NCBI GenBank assembly: GCA_963827705.1 | Contig: CAWHBN010000011.1 | Coordinates: 29,467-93,466, forward strand | Source of the DNA: JACDAN01 sp963827705 | Lineage (GTDB): Bacteria; Actinomycetota; Thermoleophilia; Gaiellales; Gaiellaceae | Direction of reading: 5' to 3' | Length of the DNA stretch: 64,000 nucleotides | Program-made: the position numbers and the translations under genes | The notes under the pieces: generated by a model | Database searches by the model: none | What the model saw: only the letters and a program-made list of their open reading frames with translations | What the model was told of the DNA's origin: nothing | Shown: piece by piece, positions 1 to 8,677 of the stretch | How positions within the stretch are numbered: position 1 is the stretch's first letter | Layout of the letters: each line of letters begins with the position of its first letter

Positions 1-768
1 GACGTCACCATCAACGTCGGCGAGACCGTCACGTGGCGGAACACCGACGCGAACTCGCACCAGGTCGTCTTCGACCGCGTCCCCTGCAACCTGACGATCT
101 CTTCCGGCCAGAGCGCGTCGTGCACCTTCCGCTCCGGCGGCAAGTGGAACTACCAGGATCGGTCGCAGCAGCCACGGCTGCGTGGGACCGTGACCGTCAA
201 CGGGCCACGTGCGTCCGTCACCCTCGTCGCACGCACCACCGCGACGTTCGCCGCGCCCGTCACGCTCTCCGGCGTCGTCTCGAGTCAGGCGGCCGGTCAG
301 TCGGTCGCGATCAACGCGCAGGAGTGCGGCAAGACGTCCTTCACCCGCTTGGGCTCTGCGACGACGACCGCGAACGGCAACTGGACGTTCACCGTCAGGC
401 CGACGATCAACACCGTCTATCAGTCGCGCTGGCGCACGAACGACAGCTCGGCCGTCACCTTGAAGGTCCGGCCGGCGATCCGTCTGACCCGCGCCGGCTC
501 GCGCTTCACCGCGCGGGTAACCGCGGCCCAGTCGTTCACGCGCAAGACGATCGTGCTCCAGCGCTACCGCGCCGTCCTCCGGCGGTGGGCGACGCTGAGG
601 CGTGTCACCCTCAGCGGGTCGACGACACCGACGGCCGGCACGTTCGTCACAACGGCGAAGTTCCGCTCGCAGATCCGCCGCGGCTGGCGGCTCCGGGTGC
701 TCCTGCCGCAGGGACAGGCAGGCACGTGCTACCTGGCCGCGCCGAGCAACACGCTCCGCGTGCGCTGA
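1..768 (+). CDS. Secreted cupredoxin-like domain protein, 5' end missing
   Basis: The reading frame is open from the first base, so the start lies outside the window; 255 codons remain before the TGA at 766-768. Residues 1-60 read like a plastocyanin/azurin-type strand pattern (GETVTWRNTD followed by SHQVVFD), where the His would be the first copper ligand. The usual Cys-x-x-His-Met loop near the end of such domains is not visible (KWNYQDRSQ sits there), so the copper site looks degenerate. The rest, about 190 residues, is Thr/Arg/Ser-rich with Ig-like beta repeats (VTLSGVVSSQ, ANGNWTFTV), typical of secreted actinobacterial proteins. Function is unknown. It is followed by a hairpin terminator. 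Confidence 0.7.
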   Translation, partial: DVTINVGETVTWRNTDANSHQVVFDRVPCNLTISSGQSASCTFRSGGKWNYQDRSQQPRLRGTVTVNGPRASVTLVARTTATFAAPVTLSGVVSSQAAGQSVAINAQECGKTSFTRLGSATTTANGNWTFTVRPTINTVYQSRWRTNDSSAVTLKVRPAIRLTRAGSRFTARVTAAQSFTRKTIVLQRYRAVLRRWATLRRVTLSGSTTPTAGTFVTTAKFRSQIRRGWRLRVLLPQGQAGTCYLAAPSNTLRVR

Positions 769-779
769 CCATCGAGGTC

Positions 780-808
780 GTGAGGGGCGTCCGCAGGGCG
801 CCCCTCAC
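780..808. terminator. Bidirectional hairpin terminator
   Basis: A perfect 10-bp inverted repeat (GTGAGGGGCG at 780-789, CGCCCCTCAC at 799-808) with a 9-nt loop lies between two convergent genes, 11 bases after one stop and 6 bases before the other. No T-run follows, as is common in high-GC actinobacteria. Confidence 0.7.
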
Positions 809-814
809 GTCGAT

Positions 815-1804
815 TCAGCGCGGCCTCACGACCACGAGCTTGTCCACACCCGATTCTGCACCCCAGAGCTCGCCCGCGCGGCCGAGGAGCTGCCGTACAT
901 TGGCCGACGAGCTCGGCAGCCTGATCTGCGTGAACCGATGGCTGCGCGGATCGAACCGGACGATCGAGTTCGAGCCGAAGTCGCTGAGCCAGACGATGTC
1001 GCGGTTGTCGACATAGACCGCGTACGGCTGCGGATTCGGGCCGGGCAGCCGCCACTCGCCCCAGCGGCGCCGGGCCGGGTCGTAGACACCCAGCCTGCCC
1101 GCGTTCCACTCGCTGATCCAGATCCGGCCGCGGGAGTCCGACCAGACCCGGCGAGCGCCCTGCCCCCGCCTCCGCGGCTGGAGAACCGTGATCCGAGCGC
1201 TGCGCGTGTCGATCCGGCCGACGTAGCTCCCGGCGAGCGACGCGAAGTAGACCGCTCCACGTGGAGTGGTCGTGATCCCATACGGGCCTTCCCCGCGCGG
1301 CGCGGAGAAGACGCGCACGCGACCGACCTTCGGGTCGAGCCGGCCGATCAGCCCGCGCTGACCCGTGAACCAGAGGACACCGCGCCGGTCGAACGTCGCG
1401 GTGTTGAGATTCGCGTCCGCACCCGCCGCTGGGAGGGGGAACCGGCGAACCCGCCCCGTCCTCGGCTCGACGCGGACGATCGCGTTCAGGCCTCCGTCGG
1501 TGATCCAGGGAGCACCGTCGGGACCGACGATCACGCCGTGTGGAGCGGATCCCGGCCCCAGGGGCACCTCGCGAACGCGGCCTGTCCTCGGGTTGAGCCA
1601 GCCCAGCTCACCGGAGCCCTGGGCCGTGTACCAGACGCCGCCGTCTCGCGCGGGCGCGACGTCGTGGGGCCGCGAGCCCGCGGGCACCGGATATTCGCGG
1701 ACGCGGAAACCGCCCTGCTGGCCGGTCCCTGCGGCCGCGAGGGGGAGCGCACCGGCAAGCGCGAACGCCGCCAGTGCAGCGGCTGAGAGGCGAAGCAGGT
1801 GCAC
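815..1804 (-). CDS. Secreted Vgb-like (virginiamycin B lyase family) beta-propeller protein
   Basis: A 329-residue protein starting at GTG. Residues 1-25 are a signal peptide with a hydrophobic Leu/Ala core. The rest is a repeated propeller pattern of about 42 residues per blade, with recurring motifs such as GGVWYTAQGSGELG, GAPWITDGGLNAIVR, GVLWFTGQRGLIGRL and GRIWISEWNAGRLG, as in the NHL/streptogramin-lyase fold. Real virginiamycin B lyase is cytoplasmic and smaller, so antibiotic inactivation should not be assumed; a secreted sensor or binding role is equally likely. It lies 16 bp downstream of the cyclase gene on the same strand, so the two are probably cotranscribed. Confidence 0.8.
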   Translation of the reverse strand: MHLLRLSAAALAAFALAGALPLAAAGTGQQGGFRVREYPVPAGSRPHDVAPARDGGVWYTAQGSGELGWLNPRTGRVREVPLGPGSAPHGVIVGPDGAPWITDGGLNAIVRVEPRTGRVRRFPLPAAGADANLNTATFDRRGVLWFTGQRGLIGRLDPKVGRVRVFSAPRGEGPYGITTTPRGAVYFASLAGSYVGRIDTRSARITVLQPRRRGQGARRVWSDSRGRIWISEWNAGRLGVYDPARRRWGEWRLPGPNPQPYAVYVDNRDIVWLSDFGSNSIVRFDPRSHRFTQIRLPSSSANVRQLLGRAGELWGAESGVDKLVVVRPR

Positions 1805-1820
1805 GGGACCGACGCCCGAG

Positions 1821-2999
1821 CTAGCCGGCCTTGCCGATCACGTGGTGCAACGGGCCCCACCAGCGCGTCAGGCCCGCGTGGTCGCTTCCGCCCTCGCGGG
1901 CGATGACGAGGATGTCCCGGTGCGTCGGCTGGTCGCGACGCTCGTGCGTCCACACGATGACGGCGTCGTTGCCGTCGAAGTAACAGAAGAACCGGCCGGC
2001 CGGCCTCCCCGGGCCGTGACTCCACACGCCCTCGCCGCCCCAGACACGGGCGTTGCACCTGCCGCTCGACGGGCGGATGTCCGCCCGGTTTCCGAGTGCG
2101 CTCCGGTAGGCAGTGGCGAGCGCGCGGCCGTTCGGGTACCGGGAGATCTCCCAGCGATCCGGGACGCCGGTCGCGGGCACGCAGGCGGCCGTCTCGTCAG
2201 CGCCGGGGTTGGCGATGGTCTGCAGGTGGCAATCGACCCAGGCCGCCGCGGGGACGACGGATGCCAGGTTGGTGGCCGGGACCTCGTCCGCTTGCCCGGG
2301 CAGGGGCGATGCCGCCCCGCTCGGCTCGGCCCCTTCGCCCGCCGTCAACATGACGACTGCCAGCGCAGTGCCGGCGGCGATCAGGGTGACCAGCAGCGCC
2401 AGGCGCCAGCTGAGGCTTCGCCGCTCCTTGCCGAAGAACATGACGGTCCAGCGGTTCGCCGGCCGCGCATCGAGCTCGGAATAGACCTTGTAGACGTGGA
2501 TCGGCTCGGGGATGTTCTTGAGCCGCACCCTCCCGCCGTCGCTGTAATGGAGGCCGCCGAGGCGACCCGCCAGCCGCGAGGTCGAGTCGCTGATGATCAC
2601 TTCGCCGCCCGAAGCTCTCCCGCACAGGCGGGCGGCGACGTTCAGCGCCGCTCCGCGGAAGCTCCCGTCCTCGAGCTGCACCGCCTCGCCGGAGTCGATG
2701 CCGATGCCGACGCGAAGCGGGATGTCGAAGTCCCTCGCTGCCTCCTGGAATTGCGCTTGCAGGTCCACGGCGGCGCGGATCGCCTGACGCGCCGACGAGA
2801 AGACGACGAGCGCCTCGTCCCCGCGCATCTCGACGAGCTCGCCGTCGTGCGCCGCGACGTCCTCGTCGACGATCTCGGCGAATCTCTTCGACAGCGCGGC
2901 GGCAGCCTCGTCGCCGCACTCCTCGGTGTAGCGGGAGTACCCCCGGATGTCGGCGATCAAGAATGTGCGAACGCCGCTGGTGCGTTCAGTCACGGACAT
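1821..2999 (-). CDS. Membrane-anchored class III adenylate/guanylate cyclase
   Basis: A 392-residue protein. Residues about 10-180 form a class III cyclase homology domain: FLIADIRGYS carries the first metal-binding Asp, RGDEALVVF the second, and GAALNVAARLCG is the usual dimerisation and catalytic segment. One membrane helix follows at about 200-225 (LALLVTLIAAGTALAVVML). About 165 extracytoplasmic residues with several Cys follow, rich in Trp and Gly and ending with GLTRWW. The N-terminal cyclase faces the cytosol and the C-terminal domain may sense an external signal; this arrangement is the reverse of most receptor cyclases. Whether it makes cAMP or cGMP cannot be decided by eye. Probably an operon with the downstream beta-propeller gene. 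Confidence 0.85.
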   Translation of the reverse strand: MSVTERTSGVRTFLIADIRGYSRYTEECGDEAAAALSKRFAEIVDEDVAAHDGELVEMRGDEALVVFSSARQAIRAAVDLQAQFQEAARDFDIPLRVGIGIDSGEAVQLEDGSFRGAALNVAARLCGRASGGEVIISDSTSRLAGRLGGLHYSDGGRVRLKNIPEPIHVYKVYSELDARPANRWTVMFFGKERRSLSWRLALLVTLIAAGTALAVVMLTAGEGAEPSGAASPLPGQADEVPATNLASVVPAAAWVDCHLQTIANPGADETAACVPATGVPDRWEISRYPNGRALATAYRSALGNRADIRPSSGRCNARVWGGEGVWSHGPGRPAGRFFCYFDGNDAVIVWTHERRDQPTHRDILVIAREGGSDHAGLTRWWGPLHHVIGKAG

Positions 3000-3052
3000 G
3001 GCTCTTCAGTATGCCGCCAGGGGCGACCGTGCCACAAGGCGTCGCGGTCGAT

Positions 3053-4820
3053 CTAGGCTGAATCCGCGGCCGGGAGCAGGGCCCTGAGATCCGGCACACG
3101 GCTGTGCGCCTTCCGAAGGGCCGAGTCGGAGTTCGTCGTCAGCACGCCGATGACCGTCATCCCGGCCGCGACTCCCGCGTCGACGCCGGCCGGTGCGTCC
3201 TCGAGCACGACGCTGTGTGCCGGATCGACGCCGAGCAGGCACGCAGCGCGCAGATACCCGGCGGGGTCCGGCTTTCCGCTCTCGACCTCGTCCGCCGTCA
3301 CGAGAACGTCCGGCACCGGGAGCCCGGCGGCACGTAGTCGCGACTCCGCGAGCGGCCGCGATGCAGACGTGACGATCGCGAACCTCCCCGCCGGCACCGA
3401 CTGCACGAGCTCACGCGCCCCCGGAAGCGCGCGGAGCCCGTCCACGTCTGCGATCTGCTCCCGGTCGATGGCGGCGGCCTCGGCCTCTGCATCCAGGTGC
3501 GGCGCGACCGATCGAATCACGTCGATCGTCGGCCGCCCGTGGCTCGCCCCGAGAACGACCTCTGGATCAAGGCCGTGGCGCTCCGCGAACTGCCTCCACG
3601 TCCGTTCGATGGCTGCCCAGGAGTCGACGAGCACGCCGTCCATGTCGGACAGGACTGCCCCCGGCTCGAACATGAGGCCGCGGAAGTCGCGGCGGCGGCG
3701 CGGGCTCGCGCTCCCCGCGAGAAACGCAAGCGCGAGCGTCGCAACGACCACGATCGCGAGGGAGCTGCGGAGGCCGATCGCGTCGGCGGTGACACCGATC
3801 GCCGGCGGGCCTGCAAGGAATCCGAACCAGCCGATCGTCGAGACGGCGGCGACGCCGGCGGCGGCGGACACGCCGGGAGTCGATCCGGCTGCGCGAAACA
3901 GCACCGGGACGACGACGCCGAGGCCGGCACCCATCGCCGCAAACCCGGCGAGCGCGACGACCGTGGAGCCGCTGACGAGCGCGAGTGTGAGTGCGGATGC
4001 GGCCAGGAGACCCCCGCCTCTCGCGAGCGCGACCGGGCCAAGACGAGTGTTGAGGCGGTCGCCGAAGACCCGGCTCGAGGCCATTGCGAGCGAGAACGCG
4101 GTGTAGCCGAGCGCAGCCGCCGCGGCGCCGGCGCCGAGCGAGTCGGAGAGGTAGACGGCGCTCCAGTCGGCGGCGGCTCCCTCGGCCATGAGAGTGAAGA
4201 ACGCCGCGGCGCCGAGCACGAGGAGCGACCGTTGCGGCCGGGCGAGAATCGGAGTCGGCTCCCGATCGTCAGCCTCCGGCGGGAGCAGCCGCGCACCAGC
4301 GACGAGCGCGCTCAGCGCAATCACGACGGCGACCGCGCCGAAGTGCTCCACCGGATCGATGCCGGCTGCGGCGGCGATTGCGCCGAGCCCAGCGCCGGCA
4401 AGGCCGCCGAAGCTGAAGGCCGCGTGGAACGACGAGAGGATCGAGCGGCTGCTCAGCCGCTCGAGGGCGATTCCCTGCGCGTTTGCGGCGACGTTGACCG
4501 CGCCGAACCCGGCTCCGAACAGGAAGAGCGCGGCGGCGAGCCCGGCAAGACCGCCGGCAACCGCGGTCAGGAGGAGCGCTGCGCCTCCTCCGAGCAGGGC
4601 AGCGAGCGTGACCGGCCGGCTGCCGATCCGCTCGGACAGCCGTCCGGCCGTCGGCATCGCGAGGAGCGCGCCGAGCGACATGGCGAACAGTGCGACCCCG
4701 AGCTTCCCGCTCGTGAGCTCTGTCTGCCGCTGAACGGCCGGGATCCTCGCCGCCCAGGAGCCGATCAGGAGACCGTCGGCGAAGAAGACGAGCGTGATTG
4801 CGGCCCGAGCTCGAGAGCAT
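3053..4820 (-). CDS. MFS transporter fused to HAD-superfamily phosphatase
   Basis: From the Met at 4681 the frame encodes 542 residues: a Major Facilitator domain (about 1-325, RLSERIGSRPVT between the first helices) followed without a stop by a HAD hydrolase from about residue 337. The HAD part has motif I LSDMDGVLVDS, motif II TSASR, the Lys motif SGKPDPAGY and motif IV VVLEDAPAGVDAG, like sugar phosphatases of the beta-phosphoglucomutase type. Translating upstream of 4681 gives a perfect first MFS helix (LVFFADGLLIGSWAARIP) but no start codon; an ATG at 4820, overlapping the DeoR stop, is one base out of frame. The real gene therefore probably starts at 4820 with one spurious G near 4805. 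A natural fusion is plausible but a lost stop at the junction cannot be excluded. Confidence 0.8.
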
Positions 4821-5584
4821 CAGGCTGGCACCACCTCGATGCCGAGCTCTCGGTACTGCGCGAGCGTGTCCGCCGGCACCGACCGTTCGGTGACGAGATG
4901 CGTCAACTCGTCGAGCGGCGCGACCACGTAGGGGGCCGCCGAGCCGAGCTTCTCGGCCGAGGACACCGCGACCACCTCGGCGGCGTTCTCGATCATCGCC
5001 CGCTTCACGTACGACTCCTCGAGATCCATCACGGTGATTCCGATCTCGGGATGGAGGCTGCAGACGCCGAGGACGAGCACGTCGGCCCGAACGGCGTGCA
5101 GTGCCTCCACGGTGGCGGCGCCGACGACGGCCTGAGCGTCCTTGGCGAGCCTCCCGCCGAGCATCGTGACCTCGACGGCAGGATGCTCCGCGAGCGCGAC
5201 CGCGATGGGAGGGCTGTTCGTGATCACGGTCGCGTTCAGATCCGGCGGCAGGCCGCGGGCGACCTCGAGCGTCGTGGTCCCGGCGTCGAGGAGGATCACC
5301 TGTCCCTGACGCAGGAGGCCGCTGGTCGCACGAGCGATCGCTTCCTTGGCCGCCGGGGCCTGTTCGCGCCGAACGGCATAGGGCCTGGCACCGACCGCGG
5401 CGGGAAGCGCGCCGCCGTGGACGCGCCTGAGGAGCCCGGCGTCCGCGAGCTCGCGGAGGTCCCGGCGGACAGTGTCGGGTGAGACTTCGAACTCGGCGGT
5501 CAGGTCGGCCGCCACGACCTTGCCGTCGCGGCCAAGACGGTCGAGGATCAGTTTTCGTCGCTCTTCGGTCAGCAAGACGCTCAT
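4820..5584 (-). CDS. DeoR-family transcriptional regulator
   Basis: A 254-residue protein starting at ATG 5584 (MSVLLTEERR). Residues 5-58 form the DeoR winged helix-turn-helix (VSPDTVRRDLRELADAGLL, then RVHGGAL). Residues about 75-235 are the sugar-phosphate-binding DeoRC domain with LDAGTTTLEVARGL and ITNSPPIAVAL. The family usually represses sugar uptake and catabolism genes and responds to a phosphorylated sugar. Its stop overlaps the probable ATG of the transporter-phosphatase gene, so the regulator and transporter form one operon, which predicts that the HAD domain or the transporter acts on the effector or a related sugar. The 150-bp region to the divergent sigma gene should hold its operator. 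Confidence 0.9.
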   Translation of the reverse strand: MSVLLTEERRKLILDRLGRDGKVVAADLTAEFEVSPDTVRRDLRELADAGLLRRVHGGALPAAVGARPYAVRREQAPAAKEAIARATSGLLRQGQVILLDAGTTTLEVARGLPPDLNATVITNSPPIAVALAEHPAVEVTMLGGRLAKDAQAVVGAATVEALHAVRADVLVLGVCSLHPEIGITVMDLEESYVKRAMIENAAEVVAVSSAEKLGSAAPYVVAPLDELTHLVTERSVPADTLAQYRELGIEVVPA

Positions 5585-5635
5585 ACAAGCATAAACGTGC
5601 AGATTCAGGCGATATTCCGCAATTACGCGCAATCG

Positions 5636-5684
5636 GGCAGAAAACCGAGCCTTCGAGCGTTTAGTACCTGTAGATCGGCGCGCC
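5636..5684 (+). promoter_or_regulatory. Leader/promoter element of first sigma gene
   Basis: GGCAGAAAA (5636-5644), TTAGTACCTGTAGA and GGCGCGCC (5677-5684) recur with almost the same order and spacing upstream of the second sigma gene (6861-6908). Each copy ends about 58-60 bases before its start codon. Conservation outside coding sequence suggests a shared promoter or 5' leader. The region also separates the divergent DeoR gene. Confidence 0.55.
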
Positions 5685-5734
5685 GGGCTGAGCAGCGTGC
5701 GCGCGCCGCACCTCACGAACCAACGGAGAACCAG

Positions 5735-6793
5735 ATGACTGAACTGACCCTGAGCACCCCCGAGACGAGCGCGGCCGTCGCCGCCCTCGTCCAGAACGCG
5801 CAGGAGCGCGGCTTCGTCAGCACGACGGAGCTCGACGCCCTGCAGACCGAGCACGATCTCGACGAGGAGGCCCTCGGCGCGCTTCGCGCTGCGCTCGATG
5901 AGGCCGACGTCGAGATCGAGGAGGACTCCGATGCCGACGACCCCGAGCTCGACCTGACGCCCGGCGCCGGCGGGTCGACGGACTCCCTCCAGCTCTTCCT
6001 CACCCAGATGGGCCGCTATCCGCTTCTGACCGCCGCCGAGGAGGTTGCGCTCGCGAAGCAGGTCGAGCGCGGCGACCGCGCGGCCAAGGAGCGGATGGTG
6101 AACTCGAACCTTCGCCTGGTCGTCTCGCTGGCCAAGCGCTACCAGGGCCACGGCGTGGCGCTCGGAGACCTGATCCAGGACGGTGTGATCGGCCTGAACC
6201 GCGCAGTCGAGAAGTTCGACTACCGCAAGGGCTTCAAGTTCTCGACCTACGCCACGTGGTGGATCCGCCAGGCCTGCCAGCGCGCGGTCGCGAACCAGTC
6301 CGAGACCATCCGCATCCCTGTCCACGTGCAGGAGCGTCGAATCAAGCTGCGCCGCGCGCGGCAGAAGCTCGAGACCCAGCTCGGACGGGCTCCGACGGTG
6401 GAAGAGCTTGCCGAGGCGGCCCAGCTCGACCTGAAGCACGCCGAGGAGGCACTGGAGGCGGTCGAGGTCTCGGCGTCGCTCAACCAGACGGTCGGCGACG
6501 GCGACGCGGAGTTCGGCGATCTCTTCGCCGACGACAACGCCGAGGACCCGATCGAGCTCGCCGACGCCTCGCTCGAGCGCCGGCGACTGCGCGAGGCCCT
6601 CGCTCTCCTGGAAGAGCGCGAGCGTCGCGTCCTCGAGCTCCGGTTCGGCCTCGCCGGAAGCGGCGAGATGACGAGCCTCGAGGACATCGGCCGCGAGCTG
6701 GGACTGACGCGTGAACGGATCCGTCAGCTCGAGGCGAACGCTCTGCGGCAGCTCGAGGAGCTGCTTCAGGACGCTGAGCTCGCAGCCGCATAA
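5735..6793 (+). CDS. RNA polymerase sigma-70 family factor (SigA/RpoD type), copy 1
   Basis: A 352-residue protein starting at ATG 5735, preceded by GGAG at -11. Residues 1-65 are an acidic helical segment resembling region 1.1. Region 1.2 follows (DSLQLFLTQMGRYPLLTAAE), then region 2 with the -10-recognition and melting segment FKFSTYATWWIRQA, region 3, and region 4 ending in a helix-turn-helix (LTRERIRQLEANALRQLEEL). All regions of a primary-type sigma are present, but it is short for a housekeeping SigA. It is about 70% identical by eye to the next gene, and both carry the same leader, indicating a tandem duplication. Whether either copy is the essential housekeeping factor cannot be told from this window. 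Confidence 0.95.
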   Translation: MTELTLSTPETSAAVAALVQNAQERGFVSTTELDALQTEHDLDEEALGALRAALDEADVEIEEDSDADDPELDLTPGAGGSTDSLQLFLTQMGRYPLLTAAEEVALAKQVERGDRAAKERMVNSNLRLVVSLAKRYQGHGVALGDLIQDGVIGLNRAVEKFDYRKGFKFSTYATWWIRQACQRAVANQSETIRIPVHVQERRIKLRRARQKLETQLGRAPTVEELAEAAQLDLKHAEEALEAVEVSASLNQTVGDGDAEFGDLFADDNAEDPIELADASLERRRLREALALLEERERRVLELRFGLAGSGEMTSLEDIGRELGLTRERIRQLEANALRQLEELLQDAELAAA

Positions 6794-6860
6794 GGCTGAT
6801 TAAGACGCCGCATAGCGCGGATAAAGAGCTGTAAAGCTTTCGTACGAATCCCCCGCAAGG

Positions 6861-6908
6861 GGCAGAAAAATCGGCGATAGGCCGTTAGAACCAGTAGACC
6901 GGCGCGCC
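6861..6908 (+). promoter_or_regulatory. Leader/promoter element of second sigma gene
   Basis: The elements GGCAGAAAA, TTAGAACCAGTAGA and GGCGCGCC (6901-6908) repeat the upstream copy at 5636-5684. The spacing between first and last element is 40 bases here and 41 in the first copy. A separate promoter for the second gene is therefore likely. Confidence 0.55.
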
Positions 6909-6960
6909 AGCCGCAGAACAGGTGCGCCCGCCGCCCCTAGCGAAACAACGGAGTACACAA

Positions 6961-8016
6961 ATGCTGACTGAACTTGCCCTGGGCACCGAAGCCCACGATT
7001 CCAACGCGGCCATCGCCGCATTCGTCCACAACGCGCAGGAGCGTGGCTTCGTCCGCACCACGGAGATCGACGCGCTGCAGCACGAGTTCGAGCTCGACGA
7101 GGAGGCGCTCGCCTGGCTTCGCGCGCAGCTCGAGGAGTTCGACGTCGAGATCGACGACGACAAGCCCGACCTCGACCTGACCCCCGGCGCCGGCGGCACG
7201 ACCGACGCCCTCCAGCTCTTCCTGAACGACCTCGGCCGTTATCCCCTCCTGAACGCCGCCGAGGAGGTCGCGCTCGCGAAGCAGATCGAGCGCGGCGACC
7301 TCGCCGCCAAGGAGCGGATGGTCAACTGCAACCTGCGCCTCGTCGTCGCGAACGCGAAGAAGTACCAGGGCCACGGCGTCTCGCTCCTGGACCTGATCCA
7401 GGACGGGATCATCGGCCTGAACCGCGCGGTCGAGAAGTTCGACTACCGCAAGGGCTTCAAGTTCTCGACCTACGCCACGTGGTGGATCCGCCAGGCCTGC
7501 CAGCGCGCGGTCGCGAACCAGTCCGCGACGATCCGCATCCCCGTCCACGTGCAGGAGCGCCGGGCGAAGCTGCGCCGGGCGCGCCAGCGGCTCGAGCTTC
7601 AGCTCGGCCGGCCGCCGACCGTCGAGGAGCTCGCCGAGGCCGCTCAGCTGAAGCTGAGCCACGCCGAGGAGGCGCTCGAGGCAGTCGAGGCGTCGGTTTC
7701 GCTGAATCAGACGATCGGCGACGGTGACCAGGAGTTCGGCGATCTCTTCGCCGACACGACCACCGAGGATCCGATCGAGCTTGCGGACAGCGCGCTCGAG
7801 CGCGAGCGGCTCCACAAGGCGCTCGCCCAGCTCGACGAGCGGGAGCGCAAGGTGCTCGAGCTCCGGTTCGGGCTCGGCGACACCGAGGAGGCGACCAGCC
7901 TCGAGCAGATCGGCCGGGAGCTCGGCTTCACGCGCGAGCGGATCCGGCAGATCGAGACCAACGCGCTCCGCCGGCTGCACTCGCTGCTCGCGGGCCAGGT
8001 CGAGATCGCCGCCTAA
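6961..8016 (+). CDS. RNA polymerase sigma-70 family factor (SigA/RpoD type), copy 2
   Basis: A 351-residue paralog of the preceding gene. ATG 6961 is chosen because AACAACGGAG lies just upstream exactly as in copy 1. It has the same acidic N-terminal helix region, region 1.2 (ALQLFLNDLGRYPLLNAAEE), region 2 (FKFSTYATWWIRQACQRA), region 3 and region 4 (FTRERIRQIETNALRRL). Region 2 is nearly identical between the copies, so both probably read very similar -10 elements. Differences concentrate in the first 70 residues and in the spacer before region 4, where anti-sigma factors or activators could discriminate. A strong hairpin terminator follows 23 bases after the stop. Confidence 0.95.
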   Translation: MLTELALGTEAHDSNAAIAAFVHNAQERGFVRTTEIDALQHEFELDEEALAWLRAQLEEFDVEIDDDKPDLDLTPGAGGTTDALQLFLNDLGRYPLLNAAEEVALAKQIERGDLAAKERMVNCNLRLVVANAKKYQGHGVSLLDLIQDGIIGLNRAVEKFDYRKGFKFSTYATWWIRQACQRAVANQSATIRIPVHVQERRAKLRRARQRLELQLGRPPTVEELAEAAQLKLSHAEEALEAVEASVSLNQTIGDGDQEFGDLFADTTTEDPIELADSALERERLHKALAQLDERERKVLELRFGLGDTEEATSLEQIGRELGFTRERIRQIETNALRRLHSLLAGQVEIAA

Positions 8017-8039
8017 CCAGATCCATCGCCGAAACGCAG

Positions 8040-8061
8040 AGGGGCGGCCCGAGCCGCCCCT
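8040..8061. terminator. Hairpin terminator after the sigma genes
   Basis: A perfect 9-bp stem (AGGGGCGGC at 8040-8048 with GCCGCCCCT at 8053-8061) and a 4-nt loop, followed by CCCT. It sits between convergent genes and can serve both. Confidence 0.8.
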
Positions 8062-8097
8062 CCCTATCTAGCGAACGCAGCTCGCAGAGTCGGCCGA

Positions 8098-8463
8098 CTA
8101 CCTGACGCGGAAGCTCCCCTTCATCACGCTGGAGTGGGGGTCGCACACGAAGCGGTATGTGCCCCGCTTGAGCGTGAAGGTCGCAGACTTCTTGCCGACG
8201 TAACCCACGCCGGTGATCACCCGATTGACGCCCGGCCCGCTGAGGTGGAAGTCGTGGGCTCGACGACCTGTCCGTGATCTCGAATCGGTAGCGGACGCCG
8301 GCCTTGAGCGACGTGACCTTCTTGCCGCCTTTTGTCAGCGAGATCGTGAAGCCCGGGCCGACCGTTCCCTTCACCACCGGCGGCGCCGCCGCGATCGGCC
8401 CCGTCGCCACCAGGGCGACTGCGGCCGCGAGTCCGCGAGGAGGATGAACGAGATGCGGATCAT
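8098..8463 (-). CDS. Secreted small blue-copper (plastocyanin/azurin-like) protein, frame-broken
   Basis: Three frames join into one protein of about 120 residues: MIRISFILLA, then a hydrophobic signal segment (LAAAVALVATGPIAA), a beta domain (KAGVRYRFEITD) and an end with HDFHLSGPGV and FVCDPHSSVMKG. The last two supply His, Cys, His and Met in the order and spacing of a type 1 copper site. One missing G near 8438 and one shift near 8265 break the frame, both best explained as sequencing errors because the homology is complete. The product would be an exported electron carrier. It is divergent from the large repeat protein, with a 214-bp shared upstream region. Confidence 0.75.
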
Positions 8464-8537
8464 TGCTGTCCTTTCGCGAGTGGCTGTGTCGCTGGCCACT
8501 GTCGCCACGCGCACGCCGCCGTCGCTTCGGGCGATCC

Positions 8538-8581
8538 CCTAGGAGGACGCCTAGGTCCGCCCGATCCCGGACTCCCCTAGG
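8538..8581. promoter_or_regulatory. Cluster of three CCTAGG palindromes in a divergent promoter region
   Basis: CCTAGG occurs at 8538-8543, 8550-8555 and 8576-8581 within 44 bases, partly inside longer repeats (GATCCC before two copies). The region 8464-8677 separates the copper-protein gene from the large repeat protein and contains no gene. A regulator-binding role is inference. Confidence 0.35.
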
Positions 8582-8677
8582 TCCAGGGGTTCCTCAGAAG
8601 CGTCAGCCCGCCCTCGACGCCGACCATCGAACGCTGACGCGGGCAGCAGGGCCCGCACACCGATCGAGGAGGAGACA

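Noticed and set aside
815..1804. Antibiotic resistance by virginiamycin B lyase
   Set aside because: Only the propeller fold is supported; a signal peptide and different context argue against assuming streptogramin inactivation.
4820..6439. A longer DeoR start giving 539 residues
   Set aside because: The extra N-terminal part is antisense to the sigma factor gene and has no DeoR similarity; the HTH begins right after ATG 5584.
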